64,000 nt of DNA from Oceanospirillum maris DSM 6286 (GCF_000422865.1 NZ_AUGW01000003.1:186001-250000), one strand, 5' to 3'. Positions 19,074 to 29,503 are shown, numbered from the stretch's first letter. Notes: generated by a model from the letters alone, not told the origin. Made by a program: numbers and translations.

Positions 19074-21107
19074 ATGTCATCAGCTCGTAAAATCCTAGTG
19101 ACCAGCGCACTCCCTTATGCCAACGGCTCCATTCATCTGGGACACCTGCTGGAATACATCCAGACCGATATCTGGGTTCGTTTTCAAAAACAACGGGGCC
19201 ACCAGTGCTCCTACGTTTGCGCCGATGATGCCCACGGCACCGCGATCATGCTGCGTGCCGAGCAAGAAGGCATCACCTCGCAGCAATTGATCGATAAAGT
19301 GAACGCCGAGCATCGCGCAGACTTTGACCGATTTCTGGTCAACTTCGATAATTACTACTCCACACACTCAGAAGAGAACCGTGAGTTCTCTGAGCTGATT
19401 TACAAGCGCTTGCGTGATGCAGGGCATATTGCTACCCGCAACATTACTCAGATGTTCGACCCTGAGAAAGGTTTGTTCTTAGCCGACCGCTTTATCAAGG
19501 GGACCTGCCCGAAATGTAAAGCTGATGATCAATACGGCGATAACTGTGAAGCCTGTGGCGCAACCTATACACCGGCAGAATTGATCAACCCTAAATCAGC
19601 GATCTCTGGTGCGACACCGGTTGAAAAAGAATCTGAGCACTACTTTTTCAAGCTGCAAGATTTCCAGTCCATGCTGACCCAGTGGACTCAGAGCGGCACC
19701 CTGCACGAGCAGATCGCTAACAAGCTAAAAGAGTGGTTAGACGCAGGTCTGCATGAGTGGGATATCAGCCGTGACGCGCCTTACTTTGGCTTTGAGATCC
19801 CAGATGCACCGGGCAAATACTTCTACGTTTGGCTGGACGCCCCCATCGGCTACATGGCCAGCTTTAAAAACCTGTGCGCCCGCCGTGATGATCTGGAGTT
19901 TGATGATTACTGGAACAAAGATTCCGATGCTGAGCTGTACCACTTTATCGGCAAAGATATCATCAACTTCCATGCACTATTTTGGCCTGCCATGTTGGAA
20001 GGTGCTGATTTCCGCAAACCGACCGCCGTTAACGCCCACGGTTTTTTAACCGTCAACGGCCAGAAGATGTCCAAGTCTCGTGGCACCTTTATTAAAGCGC
20101 AAACCTTTGCAGAATTCCTTAATCCAGAATACCTGCGCTACTACTTTGCCGCGAAACTGACCAGTCGCCCGGAAGATCTCGACCTAAGCTTTGATGACTT
20201 CACCGCCCGTGTAAACTCTGACCTAATTGGTAAAGTGGTTAACATCGCCAGCCGCTGCGCAGGTTTTGTGAAAAAAGCCGGTGGTCAATTATCAGAAAAC
20301 TGTGCAGAACCCGCCATGCTGCAAAATGCCGTCGCAATGGGTGAGCAGATCGCAGACTTTTACGAAAAACGTGAATTTGGTCGTGCAATCCGTCTAACGA
20401 TGGAGCTAGCCGATATTGCCAACGCCTACATCGCCGACAAAGCCCCCTGGTCACTGGCCAAAGAAGAAGGTAAAGAACAGGAAGTACTAGAGATTTGCTC
20501 TGTCGGTATCAACTTATTCCGTCAGCTGATCACCTATCTAGCACCTGTATTACCAGTCATGAGCCAGCAAGCCGCTGAATTCCTGAAACTAGACAACCTG
20601 GACTGGGATTCCCGTGAGCAGCTACTATTAGGCCACGAGATCAATAAATTCAAACCACTAATGACCCGTGTCGAAAGTGATAAAATCGATGCGATGATCG
20701 AAGCATCAAAAGAAGTCTTGGCAGAAGAGCAAAAGCTGAAAGAGCAGCCAACCGGCCCTCTAGCAGAAGATCCTATTAGTGATGAGATTGAGTTTGATGA
20801 TTTCGCCAAGCTGGATCTTCGTGTTGTGACCATCGTTGCCGCTGAGCACGTCAAAGGTGCCGACAAACTGATTCAGCTAACCTTAGATCTAGGCGGAGAA
20901 AGCCGCAACGTTTTTGCGGGTATTAAATCAGCCTATAAACCAGAAGATTTAGTGGGCCGTCAAACGGTGATGGTTGCTAACCTTAAACCCCGAAAAATGC
21001 GCTTTGGTTTATCCGAAGGCATGGTCATGGCCGCAGGCCCTGGTGGCGAAGATATTTTCCTTCTTACACCAGACCAGGGTGCACAAAATGGTATGCGTGT
21101 GAAATAA
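19074..21107 (+). CDS. metG: Methionyl-tRNA synthetase
   Basis: Charges initiator and elongator tRNA-Met. The 677-aa enzyme contains the HIGH-type motif in [14 protein letters not shown] (14-27), the zinc knuckle with CPKC and CEAC (about 145-163), KMSKSRGTF (about 331-339) and a C-terminal EMAP/Trbp111 tRNA-binding domain (about 575-677, KLDLRVVTI and [11 protein letters not shown]). Full-length, with GAGA 5 nt before the ATG. It is divergent from mrp and is followed by a terminator and then the rnf operon. Confidence 0.98.
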   Translation: MSSARKILVTSALPYANGSIHLGHLLEYIQTDIWVRFQKQRGHQCSYVCADDAHGTAIMLRAEQEGITSQQLIDKVNAEHRADFDRFLVNFDNYYSTHSEENREFSELIYKRLRDAGHIATRNITQMFDPEKGLFLADRFIKGTCPKCKADDQYGDNCEACGATYTPAELINPKSAISGATPVEKESEHYFFKLQDFQSMLTQWTQSGTLHEQIANKLKEWLDAGLHEWDISRDAPYFGFEIPDAPGKYFYVWLDAPIGYMASFKNLCARRDDLEFDDYWNKDSDAELYHFIGKDIINFHALFWPAMLEGADFRKPTAVNAHGFLTVNGQKMSKSRGTFIKAQTFAEFLNPEYLRYYFAAKLTSRPEDLDLSFDDFTARVNSDLIGKVVNIASRCAGFVKKAGGQLSENCAEPAMLQNAVAMGEQIADFYEKREFGRAIRLTMELADIANAYIADKAPWSLAKEEGKEQEVLEICSVGINLFRQLITYLAPVLPVMSQQAAEFLKLDNLDWDSREQLLLGHEINKFKPLMTRVESDKIDAMIEASKEVLAEEQKLKEQPTGPLAEDPISDEIEFDDFAKLDLRVVTIVAAEHVKGADKLIQLTLDLGGESRNVFAGIKSAYKPEDLVGRQTVMVANLKPRKMRFGLSEGMVMAAGPGGEDIFLLTPDQGAQNGMRVK

Positions 21108-21135
21108 CACCATAGATCACGCGAAGAAAAATCAT

Positions 21136-21169
21136 AAAAAAGCAGAGGCACACGTCTCTGCTTTTTTTA
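21136..21169 (+). terminator. Intrinsic terminator of metG
   Basis: AGCAGAG (21141-21147) pairs with CTCTGCT (21156-21162), with A-rich sequence before and TTTTTTT after. It lies 30 nt after the metG stop and insulates the rnf operon. Confidence 0.85.
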
Positions 21170-21320
21170 TGGTCTCTTCAGGAATATGTATCACTTACAT
21201 ATAACTATATCCTCTAAGCAAGCCCGTCTTTTTCCTTGTAGGTAATAACATAACGAAAGATAATAGGCCGCTTTAATAATTAGGTCTGATACGCATCAGC
21301 ACAATATGCGAAAGATTCTA

Positions 21321-21326
21321 TATAAT
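21321..21326 (+). promoter_or_regulatory. Candidate -10 element of the rnf operon
   Basis: A perfect TATAAT lies 40 nt before the rsxA ATG. No good -35 hexamer was found at 16-18 nt spacing, so an activator may be needed or the real promoter may differ. Confidence 0.35.
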
Positions 21327-21366
21327 CCGCCGCCTGATATCCTCTAACTTATGACGAAGATAACCG

Positions 21367-21948
21367 ATGACTGAATACATCCTACTACTGATCAGTACGA
21401 TTCTGGTGAACAACTTTGTTCTGGTTCAGTTTCTGGGCCTGTGCCCTTTTATGGGTGTTTCCAACAAGCTGGAATCAGCCATGGGTATGTCGCTGGCCAC
21501 AACCTTTGTACTGACCCTTTCATCCTCAAGCAGCTATCTGGTTTATCACTTTGTGCTTGAGCCGTTAGGCATTGAATATCTGAAAACTATCGCCTTTATT
21601 ATGATGATTGCGGTAGTTGTACAGTTCACCGAAATGGTCGTGCGTAAAACCAGCCCTCTGCTATACCGCGTGTTAGGCATCTTTTTACCCTTGATCACCA
21701 CCAACTGTGCGGTACTTGGTGTGGCCCTGCTAAGCCTTAATCGCAATAGTGGTTTTGTTGAAGCAACCATTTACGGTTTTGGTGCTGCCGTTGGCTTCTC
21801 TTTGGTTTTAGTGCTCTTTGCGGCCATGCGGGAACGTATCGCTGTCGCCGATGTGCCTGCGCCTTTTAAAGGTTCTTCTATCGCCATGGTTACTGCAGGC
21901 TTAATGTCTCTCGCTTTTTTAGGCTTTAGCGGACTGGTGCAGCTTTAA
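21367..21948 (+). CDS. rsxA: Electron transport complex subunit RsxA/RnfA
   Basis: Membrane subunit of the Rnf/Rsx ion-translocating ferredoxin:NAD+ oxidoreductase complex. The 193-aa protein has six hydrophobic helices, with family sequences [18 protein letters not shown] (about 15-32) and [14 protein letters not shown] (about 104-117). In the family, conserved cysteines of RnfA and RnfE ligate an intramembrane Fe-S centre; the FLGLCPF and TNCAVLG cysteines are present. First gene of a six-gene operon rsxABCDGE. Confidence 0.97.
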   Translation: MTEYILLLISTILVNNFVLVQFLGLCPFMGVSNKLESAMGMSLATTFVLTLSSSSSYLVYHFVLEPLGIEYLKTIAFIMMIAVVVQFTEMVVRKTSPLLYRVLGIFLPLITTNCAVLGVALLSLNRNSGFVEATIYGFGAAVGFSLVLVLFAAMRERIAVADVPAPFKGSSIAMVTAGLMSLAFLGFSGLVQL

Positions 21949-22040
21949 TAGGACAGGAACTGCATCCGAATAGCTGCAACATTTTTTTAATGTGCTCGAT
22001 TGATTTTTGAGCCTGATACTCGCTTATACCGGACAAACAG

Positions 22041-22667
22041 ATGATTGAGTTTCTTGCACAACACCCTGTTTTAGCCGCCGTTACTGGCCTGCTTACCCTG
22101 GCAGCCCTGTTCGGTGCCCTGCTAGGCTATGCCTCTATCCGCTTTAAAGTGGAGGGCAACCCCATCGTCGATCAAATCGATAGCCTGCTGCCACAAACCC
22201 AGTGCGGCCAATGTGGGCACCCAGGCTGTCATCCTTATGCGGAAGCAATCGCCAACGGCGATGACATTAATAAATGCCCCCCCGGCGGTGAAAGTACGAT
22301 GGAAGCCCTAGCGGAACTGATGGGGCGAGACCCCATGCCGCTGGATGCTGATCCTGACACTATCGGTGTGAAAAAAGTCGCGTATATCCGCGAAGATGAG
22401 TGTATTGGCTGTACCAAATGTATTATCGCCTGCCCTGTTGACGCCATCGTTGGGGCAACAAAGCTAATGCACACGGTTATTGAAAGTGATTGCACCGGTT
22501 GTGACCTCTGCGTTGAACCTTGCCCTGTAGACTGTATTGATATGCTACCTGTTGAAACCACCGTTAAGAACTGGGGATGGAATCGCCCCCAAGGCCCTAA
22601 CGCCCGCTTTGAACATCAAGTGTTTGCCTCAGATCGTCCTTTTACCACTGATGGGAGAGCTGTCTAA
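22041..22667 (+). CDS. rsxB: Electron transport complex subunit RsxB/RnfB (ferredoxin-type)
   Basis: Iron-sulfur subunit that receives electrons from ferredoxin. The 208-aa protein begins with one membrane helix (about 8-30). [10 protein letters not shown] four-Fe cluster motif follows (about 55-63), then two classical 4Fe-4S motifs, [14 protein letters not shown] (about 118-131) and [14 protein letters not shown] (about 150-163). This is the short form with three cluster motifs seen in proteobacteria. Its stop overlaps the rsxC start (TAATG), so the two are translationally coupled. Confidence 0.97.
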   Translation: MIEFLAQHPVLAAVTGLLTLAALFGALLGYASIRFKVEGNPIVDQIDSLLPQTQCGQCGHPGCHPYAEAIANGDDINKCPPGGESTMEALAELMGRDPMPLDADPDTIGVKKVAYIREDECIGCTKCIIACPVDAIVGATKLMHTVIESDCTGCDLCVEPCPVDCIDMLPVETTVKNWGWNRPQGPNARFEHQVFASDRPFTTDGRAV

Positions 22668-25135
22668 TGCGTCTATGGGATTTTCACGGTGGCATTCATC
22701 CAGAAGAAAATAAGCAGCAATCGGTGCAGCAAGCACTTGTAAAAGCTCCCTTGCCTAAGCAGGTTGTTCTGCCGTTACAGCAACATATCGGAGCACCAGC
22801 GGAGCCGTTGGTCAGCGTAGGTGATACCGTTAAAACCGGCCAGCTTATCGCTCAAGCGGATGATTTTATTAGTGCCAATATTCACGCCTCTATTTCAGGT
22901 ACGGTTACGGCGATAGATGAGCGCCCGATTCCCCATGCCTCGGGTATGAGTGATCTCTGTATCGTCATCGAATCTGATGGCCAAGATGATTGGGTGAAAC
23001 TGGAACCTATAGCGGATTGGCAAAATGCTGATTCTGAAACCCTACTGAATGCTATCGCTAGGGCCGGTATCGTCGGCATGGGCGGGGCAGGTTTTCCAAC
23101 AGCGGTTAAAGCCCGTATCCGGGAACAGCATACTATTGATACCTTGGTGATTAACGCCGCCGAGTGCGAGCCTTATATCACCGCCGATGATATGGCGATG
23201 CGGACGTACCCTGAACGACTAATTCAGGGGGTACAGATTTTATCTCAACTGGTTAAACCTAGCCGCTGCCTGATCGGTATTGAAGACAACAAACCAGAAG
23301 CGATTAAAGCGCTACACAGTGCCACTAAAGACACGGATATTGATGTAGTGGTCGTACCCACCAAATATCCTTCTGGCGGTGAGAAGCAACTTATTCAGAT
23401 TTTAACTGGACGGGAAGTTCCCTCCGGTGGCTTACCCGCGGATATCGGCGTGATATGTCAAAACGTCGGTACGGCTATCGCTATCGCCAAGGCCGTCATA
23501 CTGGGTGAGCCACTGATCAGCCGTATCACCACCCTGACCGGCAACGCCATGACCCGCCGTCAGAATGTCGATGTCCGTTTAGGGACGCCTATTAACGAGT
23601 TGCTGGATTTTGCAGGCTTTAACGCGGCTCTTGCTAGCCGTTTAATCATGGGTGGCCCTATGATGGGTTTTACCCTGACCAGCGACCGGCTCCCCGTAGT
23701 AAAAACCACCAACTGTTTATTAGCTCCTACCTCACAGGAGTTCCCAGACCCTGAACCGGAAAGCCCTTGCATCCGCTGCGGCATGTGTGAACAGGCTTGT
23801 CCGGCGGAGCTTCTGCCCCAGCAGCTGCATTGGTTTGCTAAAGCAGAAGAGTTTGAAAAAGCCCAGCTATTCAATCTGTTCGATTGCATTGAATGTGGTG
23901 CCTGCTCCTATGTCTGCCCGAGCAGTATTCCTCTGGTGCAGTATTACCGTTTTGCTAAAACAGAGATTCACAAAGAACAGGAAGAAGCGAAGAAAGCAGA
24001 ACGGGCCAAAATTCGCTTTGAACAACGCCAAGCTCGACTTGAACGTGAAGAAGCCGAAAAAATCGCCGCTCGAAATGCCCGCATGGCCGCTGCTGCGGCA
24101 AAATCCGCTGCCGCCAAAGCCGCAGCACCGGCAACATCTGGCGCCTCACCTGTAACTCAAGGTTTAGCTCAAGGATTAGATGAAGCCGCTGCGAAGAAAC
24201 TGAAAATCCAGCGGGCCGCTGCAACCGTCGCCTTGAAGAAAGCGGAAAAAGCCCTTACCGAAGCGGCCCTTGATAGCAACGCCAGCCCGGATAACAAGGC
24301 TATCCTTGAAGCCAATCATAAAGCCGCTCAAGAGAAACTAGCGGCTATCGACCAGCAATTAAACGGTGGAGCGCAGGCTAAAACTCAAGCTGGCGCCAAC
24401 CCTCAACCTGCCGTCGCCACCAATCCAAACGGCCTTGATGATGCCGCCCTTAAGAAGCTGAAGATTCAACGGGCAGCGGCTAGCGTAGCACTGAAAAAAA
24501 CAGAGAAGGCTCTAGCTGAAGCCACTGATGAAAACAGAGTGCAATTAGAAGCAACGTTTAAGGCGGCTCAAGATAAGGTCTCGGACATTGAACAGCAGCT
24601 AGGGATCGCCTCAGCTCAACCTGCAAGTAACGAGCAATCCGTAGCCGCGCCAAGCGCGGATCAGGAAAAGATTCTAAAACAAGCTAAAATTGCCGCAGCC
24701 GCCAGCAAGGCCGCCATGAAGAAAGCGGAAAAAGCATTAGTTCATGCGCAAAGTATTGGCGATACGGACGAGATCGCCGCCAAAGAAGCCGCAATCGTTA
24801 CGGCTAAAGCGAATGCTGAAAAAGCAGCGGATAAGCTAGCGGCCTTGCAAGGCGTTACCCCAAAGGCCCCGGCAGCAGCAAGTCATTCAGCGTCTGACGC
24901 CACACCCGAGACCGATCTAGCGGCTAAACAGGAAAAAGCACTGAAGCAGGCTAAGATTATCGTTGCGGCCACTCGTACGGCTCTGAAGAAGGCTAAAAAA
25001 GCCTTAGCGGAAGCGCAGGACAGCAAAGATCCAGAGGCGATTAAAGCTCAGCAAGCGGTGGTTGAACGCTGCAAAACTAAATTTACCGGTGCCGAGCAAA
25101 CATTAGCTCAGCTGACCAGTTCCGACGTATGTTAA
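22667..25135 (+). CDS. rsxC: Electron transport complex subunit RsxC/RnfC with a four-repeat Ala/Lys coiled-coil tail
   Basis: NADH/flavin-binding peripheral subunit of the Rnf complex. The 822-aa protein has the RnfC barrel domain, the Rossmann NADH/FMN region with GMGGAGFPTAVK (about 138-149) and two 4Fe-4S motifs, CIRCGMCEQACP (about 369) and CIECGACSYVCP (about 408). From about 435 onward it becomes extremely rich in Ala, Lys, Glu and Gln. Four related segments of about 55 residues begin near 505, 590, 664 and 752, each with a KKLKIQRAAA/LKQAKIAAA core. Such tails are known to vary in length in gammaproteobacterial RsxC. It overlaps rsxB by one base. Confidence 0.96.
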   Translation: MRLWDFHGGIHPEENKQQSVQQALVKAPLPKQVVLPLQQHIGAPAEPLVSVGDTVKTGQLIAQADDFISANIHASISGTVTAIDERPIPHASGMSDLCIVIESDGQDDWVKLEPIADWQNADSETLLNAIARAGIVGMGGAGFPTAVKARIREQHTIDTLVINAAECEPYITADDMAMRTYPERLIQGVQILSQLVKPSRCLIGIEDNKPEAIKALHSATKDTDIDVVVVPTKYPSGGEKQLIQILTGREVPSGGLPADIGVICQNVGTAIAIAKAVILGEPLISRITTLTGNAMTRRQNVDVRLGTPINELLDFAGFNAALASRLIMGGPMMGFTLTSDRLPVVKTTNCLLAPTSQEFPDPEPESPCIRCGMCEQACPAELLPQQLHWFAKAEEFEKAQLFNLFDCIECGACSYVCPSSIPLVQYYRFAKTEIHKEQEEAKKAERAKIRFEQRQARLEREEAEKIAARNARMAAAAAKSAAAKAAAPATSGASPVTQGLAQGLDEAAAKKLKIQRAAATVALKKAEKALTEAALDSNASPDNKAILEANHKAAQEKLAAIDQQLNGGAQAKTQAGANPQPAVATNPNGLDDAALKKLKIQRAAASVALKKTEKALAEATDENRVQLEATFKAAQDKVSDIEQQLGIASAQPASNEQSVAAPSADQEKILKQAKIAAAASKAAMKKAEKALVHAQSIGDTDEIAAKEAAIVTAKANAEKAADKLAALQGVTPKAPAAASHSASDATPETDLAAKQEKALKQAKIIVAATRTALKKAKKALAEAQDSKDPEAIKAQQAVVERCKTKFTGAEQTLAQLTSSDVC

Positions 25136-25149
25136 GGGTTTAATCAATT

Positions 25150-26220
25150 ATGGCATTTATTCGGGTTTCTTCTCCCCATCTGCACCGCCCCTTAAGTACC
25201 AATAAGGTGATGCAGACCGTTATTTTAGCCACCCTTCCGGGGTTGGCAGCCCTTACCTTGCTATTTGGGTGGGGATCGCTGATCAATGTAATCATTGCAT
25301 CCGTTGTTGGGCTGACCTTTGAAGCCCTGATCCTAAAGATACGCCAGCGCAACCCGCTTCCAGCCATTAAGGATAACAGTGCGCTGCTGACCTGTGTTTT
25401 ATTGGGTATTGCTTTGCCACCCTTAGCCCCTTGGTGGCTGCCTGTTACGGGTACGTTTGTTGCCATCGTGATCGCCAAGCAACTTTATGGTGGACTGGGG
25501 AATAACCCATTTAACCCTGCGATGGTCGCCTATGCCCTGTTGTTGATCTCCTTTCCGGTGGAGATGACCCAATGGGTCGCGCCAGCGGCCTTGTTGGATC
25601 ATGGTTTATCCCTAGGCCAGAGCTTCAGTGCTGTTTTTAACGGGACACTCCTTAATGGTGGAACACTCTTTGGCAGTGGAACAGATGCCTTTACCATGGC
25701 AACACCCTTGGATGGCTTTAAGCATAAAGGCGCATTGATGGCCGATGAGTATTGGCAGCAAAACAGTGCCCAACCAGAGAATATTTGGCAAACATGGGCG
25801 ATCGCTTCAACGGCGTTTCTGCTCGGTGGCCTGTATCTACTCTGGAAGCGCATTTTTACTTGGCATATTCCTGTTGCCATGCTGGGTAGCTTGCTGGTTA
25901 TGTCCCTTCTCTTCTATGGTGCCGATGCCAGTAATTATGCCTCTCCTATGGTGCATCTATTCTCTGGGGCCACCCTGTTTGGCGCTTTTTTTATCGCCAC
26001 CGACCCTGTTACCGCAGCGACCAGTAACAAAGGGAAACTTTGGTTTGGTGCCGGTATTGGCGTACTTGTTTATGTGATTCGCACATGGGGTAACTATCCT
26101 GATGCCATTGCTTTCTCGGTATTGCTGATGAATTTTGCCGCTCCTTTTATCGATTACTACACTCAGCCCCGCAGCTTTGGTCATAGCAAAGCCCGCAAAG
26201 GCATCAAAAACGAGCCGTAA
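25150..26220 (+). CDS. rsxD: Electron transport complex subunit RsxD/RnfD
   Basis: Integral membrane, FMN-carrying subunit of the Rnf complex. The 356-aa protein has about ten helices with GGLGNNPFNPAMVAYALL (about 114-131) and the SGTDAFTMATPLDGFK region (about 176-191), where the family carries covalently bound flavin on a threonine. It starts 14 nt after rsxC and ends 9 nt before rsxG, compatible with one transcript. Length matches the family. Confidence 0.96.
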   Translation: MAFIRVSSPHLHRPLSTNKVMQTVILATLPGLAALTLLFGWGSLINVIIASVVGLTFEALILKIRQRNPLPAIKDNSALLTCVLLGIALPPLAPWWLPVTGTFVAIVIAKQLYGGLGNNPFNPAMVAYALLLISFPVEMTQWVAPAALLDHGLSLGQSFSAVFNGTLLNGGTLFGSGTDAFTMATPLDGFKHKGALMADEYWQQNSAQPENIWQTWAIASTAFLLGGLYLLWKRIFTWHIPVAMLGSLLVMSLLFYGADASNYASPMVHLFSGATLFGAFFIATDPVTAATSNKGKLWFGAGIGVLVYVIRTWGNYPDAIAFSVLLMNFAAPFIDYYTQPRSFGHSKARKGIKNEP

Positions 26221-26229
26221 GGAATCATC

Positions 26230-26925
26230 ATGCATAGCCCAGCACCAGAACCTCAAAATTCGGAACAAGCCGTAGAAGCCGGTCTGTTAAAGTCTACCCT
26301 GCTACAGTCAATTATTCGCAGTAGTATCGGGCTTGGCATCTTTGCGATTGTTACCGCAGGTGTCATCGCCGTTACGCAGATCAATACGCAGGACAGCATT
26401 GCCGAAAATATTCGCCAAGCGCAAACTCGCAGTTTATATGAGATTTTGCCCGCGGATCAGATCGATAATGATCTACTTAGCAACACCCTGATACTCCCAC
26501 CCAGCAAATTGCTAGGTAATCAGGACCCCATCCAAATCTATGTGGGCCGCAAAGAGGGACAAACCGTTGCCTTGCTGTTCCCTGTCACCACGCCCCACGG
26601 CTACAGTGGCAACATTGATCTATTGATTGGTGTTAAGCATAACGGTGAATTAGCCGGCGTGCGGGTGCTTAAGCATAGGGAAACACCAGGGTTGGGGGAC
26701 AAAGTTGAAACCGCCAAGTCTAGCTGGATCAAGGGCTTTACCGGACTGTCCCTGGAAAACCCTGGGCCAGACGCGTGGAAAGTGAGAAAAGATGGCGGTC
26801 AAATTGACCAGTTCACCGGTGCGACCATTACGCCACGGGCCGTGGTGAATCAAACCCGTGCCGTTCTGGAGTATTTTGCCGAGCATCAAGAGACGTTGTT
26901 AAGCGCTAAGGCGAATACTAAGTGA
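26230..26925 (+). CDS. rsxG: Electron transport complex subunit RsxG/RnfG
   Basis: Periplasm-facing flavoprotein subunit. The 231-aa product has one N-terminal membrane helix (about 28-50) and an FMN-binding domain. The GQIDQFTGATITPRAVV stretch (about 191-207) contains the SGAT-like motif whose threonine carries covalent FMN in the family, and KHRETPGLGDKVE (about 146-158) is also conserved. It follows rsxD by 9 nt; the gap to rsxE is 73 nt. Confidence 0.96.
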   Translation: MHSPAPEPQNSEQAVEAGLLKSTLLQSIIRSSIGLGIFAIVTAGVIAVTQINTQDSIAENIRQAQTRSLYEILPADQIDNDLLSNTLILPPSKLLGNQDPIQIYVGRKEGQTVALLFPVTTPHGYSGNIDLLIGVKHNGELAGVRVLKHRETPGLGDKVETAKSSWIKGFTGLSLENPGPDAWKVRKDGGQIDQFTGATITPRAVVNQTRAVLEYFAEHQETLLSAKANTK

Positions 26926-26998
26926 GCTAACCTAATCAAGTTAAAAACCACAATAAGCAAATCGAATTAAAAAAACGAATTTAAAAGAGCAGCCGATT

Positions 26999-27709
26999 AT
27001 GAGTGCAACAAAAAGTTATCAGGAAATTACCGCAGACGGTCTCTGGCATAACAACCCTGCGCTGGTGCAGCTCTTGGGTTTATGTCCGCTGCTGGCGGTT
27101 ACTGGCTCGGTGGTAAACGCTCTGGGCTTAGGCTTTGCGACTATTTTGGTTTTAGTCGGCTCAAATCTATCCGTATCGATGATTCGTAACTTTGTGCCAG
27201 AACAGGTGCGCCTACCCGCTTTTGTAATGATTATTGCATCTTTTGTTACCTGTGCTGAACTTCTTATGCAAGCGTTTACTTACGAGCTATACCTTATTTT
27301 AGGTATCTTTATCCCACTGATCGTAACCAACTGCGTCATTTTAGGTCGAGCGGATGCCTTCGCCAGCAAGAACCCTATTTTGCCCGCTATGACCGATGGC
27401 TTAATGATGGGAGTGGGTTTCACTCTGGTACTGGTTTTACTGGGAGGTATGCGAGAACTCATCGGACAAGGCACTCTGTTCGAAAATATGCAGCTACTGT
27501 TTGGCCCAATGGCGGCTAGCTGGAAAATTGTTATTTTTGAAGATTACAGCTTTCTGTTTGCCATTTTGCCACCGGGAGCCTTCGTTGGTATGGGACTGTT
27601 GATCGCATTGAAAAATATTATTGATGGTAAGCTAAAAGATCGCGCTGAACGTCATAAAGCGGATGAGCCAAAACCAGTTGAAAACCGTCGCGTGCGTGTT
27701 ACCGGCTAA
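26999..27709 (+). CDS. rsxE: Electron transport complex subunit RsxE/RnfE
   Basis: Six-helix membrane subunit, paralogue of RsxA. The 236-aa protein shows [20 protein letters not shown] (about 23-42) and [18 protein letters not shown] (about 106-123), the two cysteine-containing segments shared with RsxA. It closes the operon. In E. coli and many relatives nth follows directly; here nth is about 9 kb further on. The C-terminus is a charged tail ([18 protein letters not shown]). Confidence 0.97.
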   Translation: MSATKSYQEITADGLWHNNPALVQLLGLCPLLAVTGSVVNALGLGFATILVLVGSNLSVSMIRNFVPEQVRLPAFVMIIASFVTCAELLMQAFTYELYLILGIFIPLIVTNCVILGRADAFASKNPILPAMTDGLMMGVGFTLVLVLLGGMRELIGQGTLFENMQLLFGPMAASWKIVIFEDYSFLFAILPPGAFVGMGLLIALKNIIDGKLKDRAERHKADEPKPVENRRVRVTG

Positions 27710-27789
27710 CCCTATAGCCTCTTCTGTGGTTCTTCGGCTGATCGGCAAAAAATGTTAAACTGAGAATTCTTTTTTCATTCTCTTTTCTT

Positions 27790-27819
27790 AGATACGTTTT
27801 TTTCAGATACGTTTTCCCC
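27790..27819. repeat. 15-nt direct tandem duplication upstream of the DUF2252 gene
   Basis: AGATACGTTTTTTTC (27790-27804) is followed directly by AGATACGTTTTCCCC (27805-27819), 19 nt before the DUF2252 ATG and so in its leader. Confidence 0.65.
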
Positions 27820-27837
27820 TCAGCCAAGGATGCAGAT

Positions 27838-29181
27838 ATGGCCACTGCCGCTAAAAAACCCAATCGACACAAATTAGTCCAGCAAGAATTAGAACGGGTC
27901 GATCACTCCGCCCTACTTATGGGCTGCCCTAAACATATCAAAATGGCGAGCAATCCTTTTGTCTTCCTACGTGGTTCCGCCCAGCTATTTTATGCGGATA
28001 TTGCCCAAGGCAACCTTAAGCTGCCAGCACCTCTATTAAAGCTACCGCTGACGACGATTATGGGTGACTGCCACATCTCTAATTTTGGTTTTTTAAGTGA
28101 AGAGGGTGCCCATGGCGAAAGCGTTATCTTTGCACCTAACGATTTTGATGATGCCTGTATTGGTCATGCGGTTTGGGATTTAGCGCGCTTTTGTACCAGC
28201 CTTGGCCTAAGTGTTGATTTTGCCGAAGGTGTACTCGCAGGCCGTTATTCATTAGATGCGCCGATAGAGAACGATGATGGTTTAGCTGTCAGCCGCAAAC
28301 AAAGCGCCAAAGCGATGCGTGCCTTTTTGCAAAGTTATCTGCAAACCTGTCAGGCCTGTGCTGATGATCCCGAGCAACGCAATCAGGTGCTTGATCGTTT
28401 TAAAAAAGGCCATATCTTGAATGCCCCCTACAAAAAAGCCAAAAAACGCATCTGGGGTGGCAAAAAATTCATGGAGAAAAGCTCCCTGGCAAAAGAGGTG
28501 AATATTGATCAGCAGCCACTTCGGTTTCGGAATCGGCCAGAACGCTTTAAACCCCTGATCAGCCATGAAGCCAAGGCTCTCATTCATCACTTTTCACCCT
28601 ATATGGACGATACCATTCTTGATATTACCGAGCGCCTGAATGCGGGAACTGGCTCGGTGAATATGCGCCGCTTTTACTGCCTTGTTGGGCCAAAGAATTT
28701 TACCGGAACAGACGACCTAGCACTGTGCCACTTAGTTGAAGTGAAGCACCAGAGGCACGCCGCTCCCTTGTATCACTTCCCGAAACTAAGCCCCACCAAC
28801 CGCCTAAATCCCGCCCATCTTACGGTGCATTGCCAACAGCGTATGCAACGCCGTCCAGATTTAGTACTGGATGAAGCTGAATGGCAAAATGCCCACTGGC
28901 TGATTCGCTCTCGCCATCATGCCCGTGTCGGTATCGACCCAGAGGATATTGTCTTTGGAGAACAGGCGATAAAAGGCGGTTTTAAGCAATACGCCGCCAC
29001 CTGCGGGCAAGCTCTCGCCCTCGCCCACTGCCGAGGAGACCGCCGCTCCACACACTTTGAACAAGCCGTCGTCGCAGCGTTACCGGCACAGATAGATACC
29101 CTAATAAAAGCCTGTGAAGGTTATGTGGAGCAGGTCAAAGAGGATTGCCAGTATTTACAGAGGTTGTATTTGGAAGGGTAA
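27838..29181 (+). CDS. DUF2252 family protein
   Basis: Function unknown; DUF2252 proteins are large cytosolic proteins thought to share features with kinase-like folds. The 447-aa protein contains MGDCHISNFGFL (about 75-86) and APNDFDDACIGHAVWDLARFC (split by DFDDA, about 98-118). These are reminiscent of the catalytic HxxN and DxD loops of aminoglycoside phosphotransferase-like enzymes. AAGGA lies 9 nt before the ATG. It is transcribed like the rnf operon but has its own leader with a tandem duplication, and ends at a perfect palindrome shared with the convergent fic remnant. Confidence 0.85.
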   Translation: MATAAKKPNRHKLVQQELERVDHSALLMGCPKHIKMASNPFVFLRGSAQLFYADIAQGNLKLPAPLLKLPLTTIMGDCHISNFGFLSEEGAHGESVIFAPNDFDDACIGHAVWDLARFCTSLGLSVDFAEGVLAGRYSLDAPIENDDGLAVSRKQSAKAMRAFLQSYLQTCQACADDPEQRNQVLDRFKKGHILNAPYKKAKKRIWGGKKFMEKSSLAKEVNIDQQPLRFRNRPERFKPLISHEAKALIHHFSPYMDDTILDITERLNAGTGSVNMRRFYCLVGPKNFTGTDDLALCHLVEVKHQRHAAPLYHFPKLSPTNRLNPAHLTVHCQQRMQRRPDLVLDEAEWQNAHWLIRSRHHARVGIDPEDIVFGEQAIKGGFKQYAATCGQALALAHCRGDRRSTHFEQAVVAALPAQIDTLIKACEGYVEQVKEDCQYLQRLYLEG

Positions 29182-29190
29182 GTTTAAGAA

Positions 29191-29216
29191 TTGCGCCCAT
29201 TAGCTAATGGGCGCAA
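29191..29216. terminator. Perfect 26-bp palindrome between DUF2252 and the fic remnant
   Basis: TTGCGCCCATTAG followed at once by its exact reverse complement CTAATGGGCGCAA. It lies 9 nt after the DUF2252 stop and 8 nt beyond the stop of the convergent fic fragment. T-tracts on both sides are poor, so it is either a weak bidirectional terminator or a transcript-end stem. Confidence 0.6.
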
Positions 29217-29224
29217 TAAAGCCT

Positions 29225-29503
29225 TTACCAATGAGCCAACAACTCCATAATGTCTTTGGTTTGTTCAGCCTTATCTTTGCCTTGCTTACTCTGGGTGCTT
29301 AAAAGATCTTTTGGGTGAGTAGGATTGCCTTCGATGCGATTACTATAGTAGCTATTGACTAAGCGAAGCAGCCACTCAAGAGAACCTCGAATTGAGTTAG
29401 GGATAGACCTGTTAAGCTCAGCATCAGCCCTGATCAGATCCACAATTTTGTCTTGATATTCACCAAGATCACTGGACTCTAAGTATGGAGTTATCGATAT
29501 CAT
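29225..29503 (-). pseudogene. Truncated Fic family gene (N-terminal domain only)
   Basis: 92 residues beginning MISITPYLESS and containing LLRLVNSYYSNRIEGNPTHP (about 45-64), the signature of the N-terminal domain of COG3177-type Fic proteins. That motif normally precedes the catalytic HPFxxGNGR core by about 150 residues. Here the frame stops at ELLAHW and only 43 nt separate it from the DUF2252 stop, so the whole AMPylation core is missing. It is most simply a degraded remnant of a fic gene from a toxin or defence locus. An independent short protein is less likely. Confidence 0.75.

Noticed and set aside
23787-24224. Overlapping frames within rsxC on both strands
   Set aside because: Shadows of an Ala/Lys-rich coding region with few stops; rsxC is clearly the real gene.
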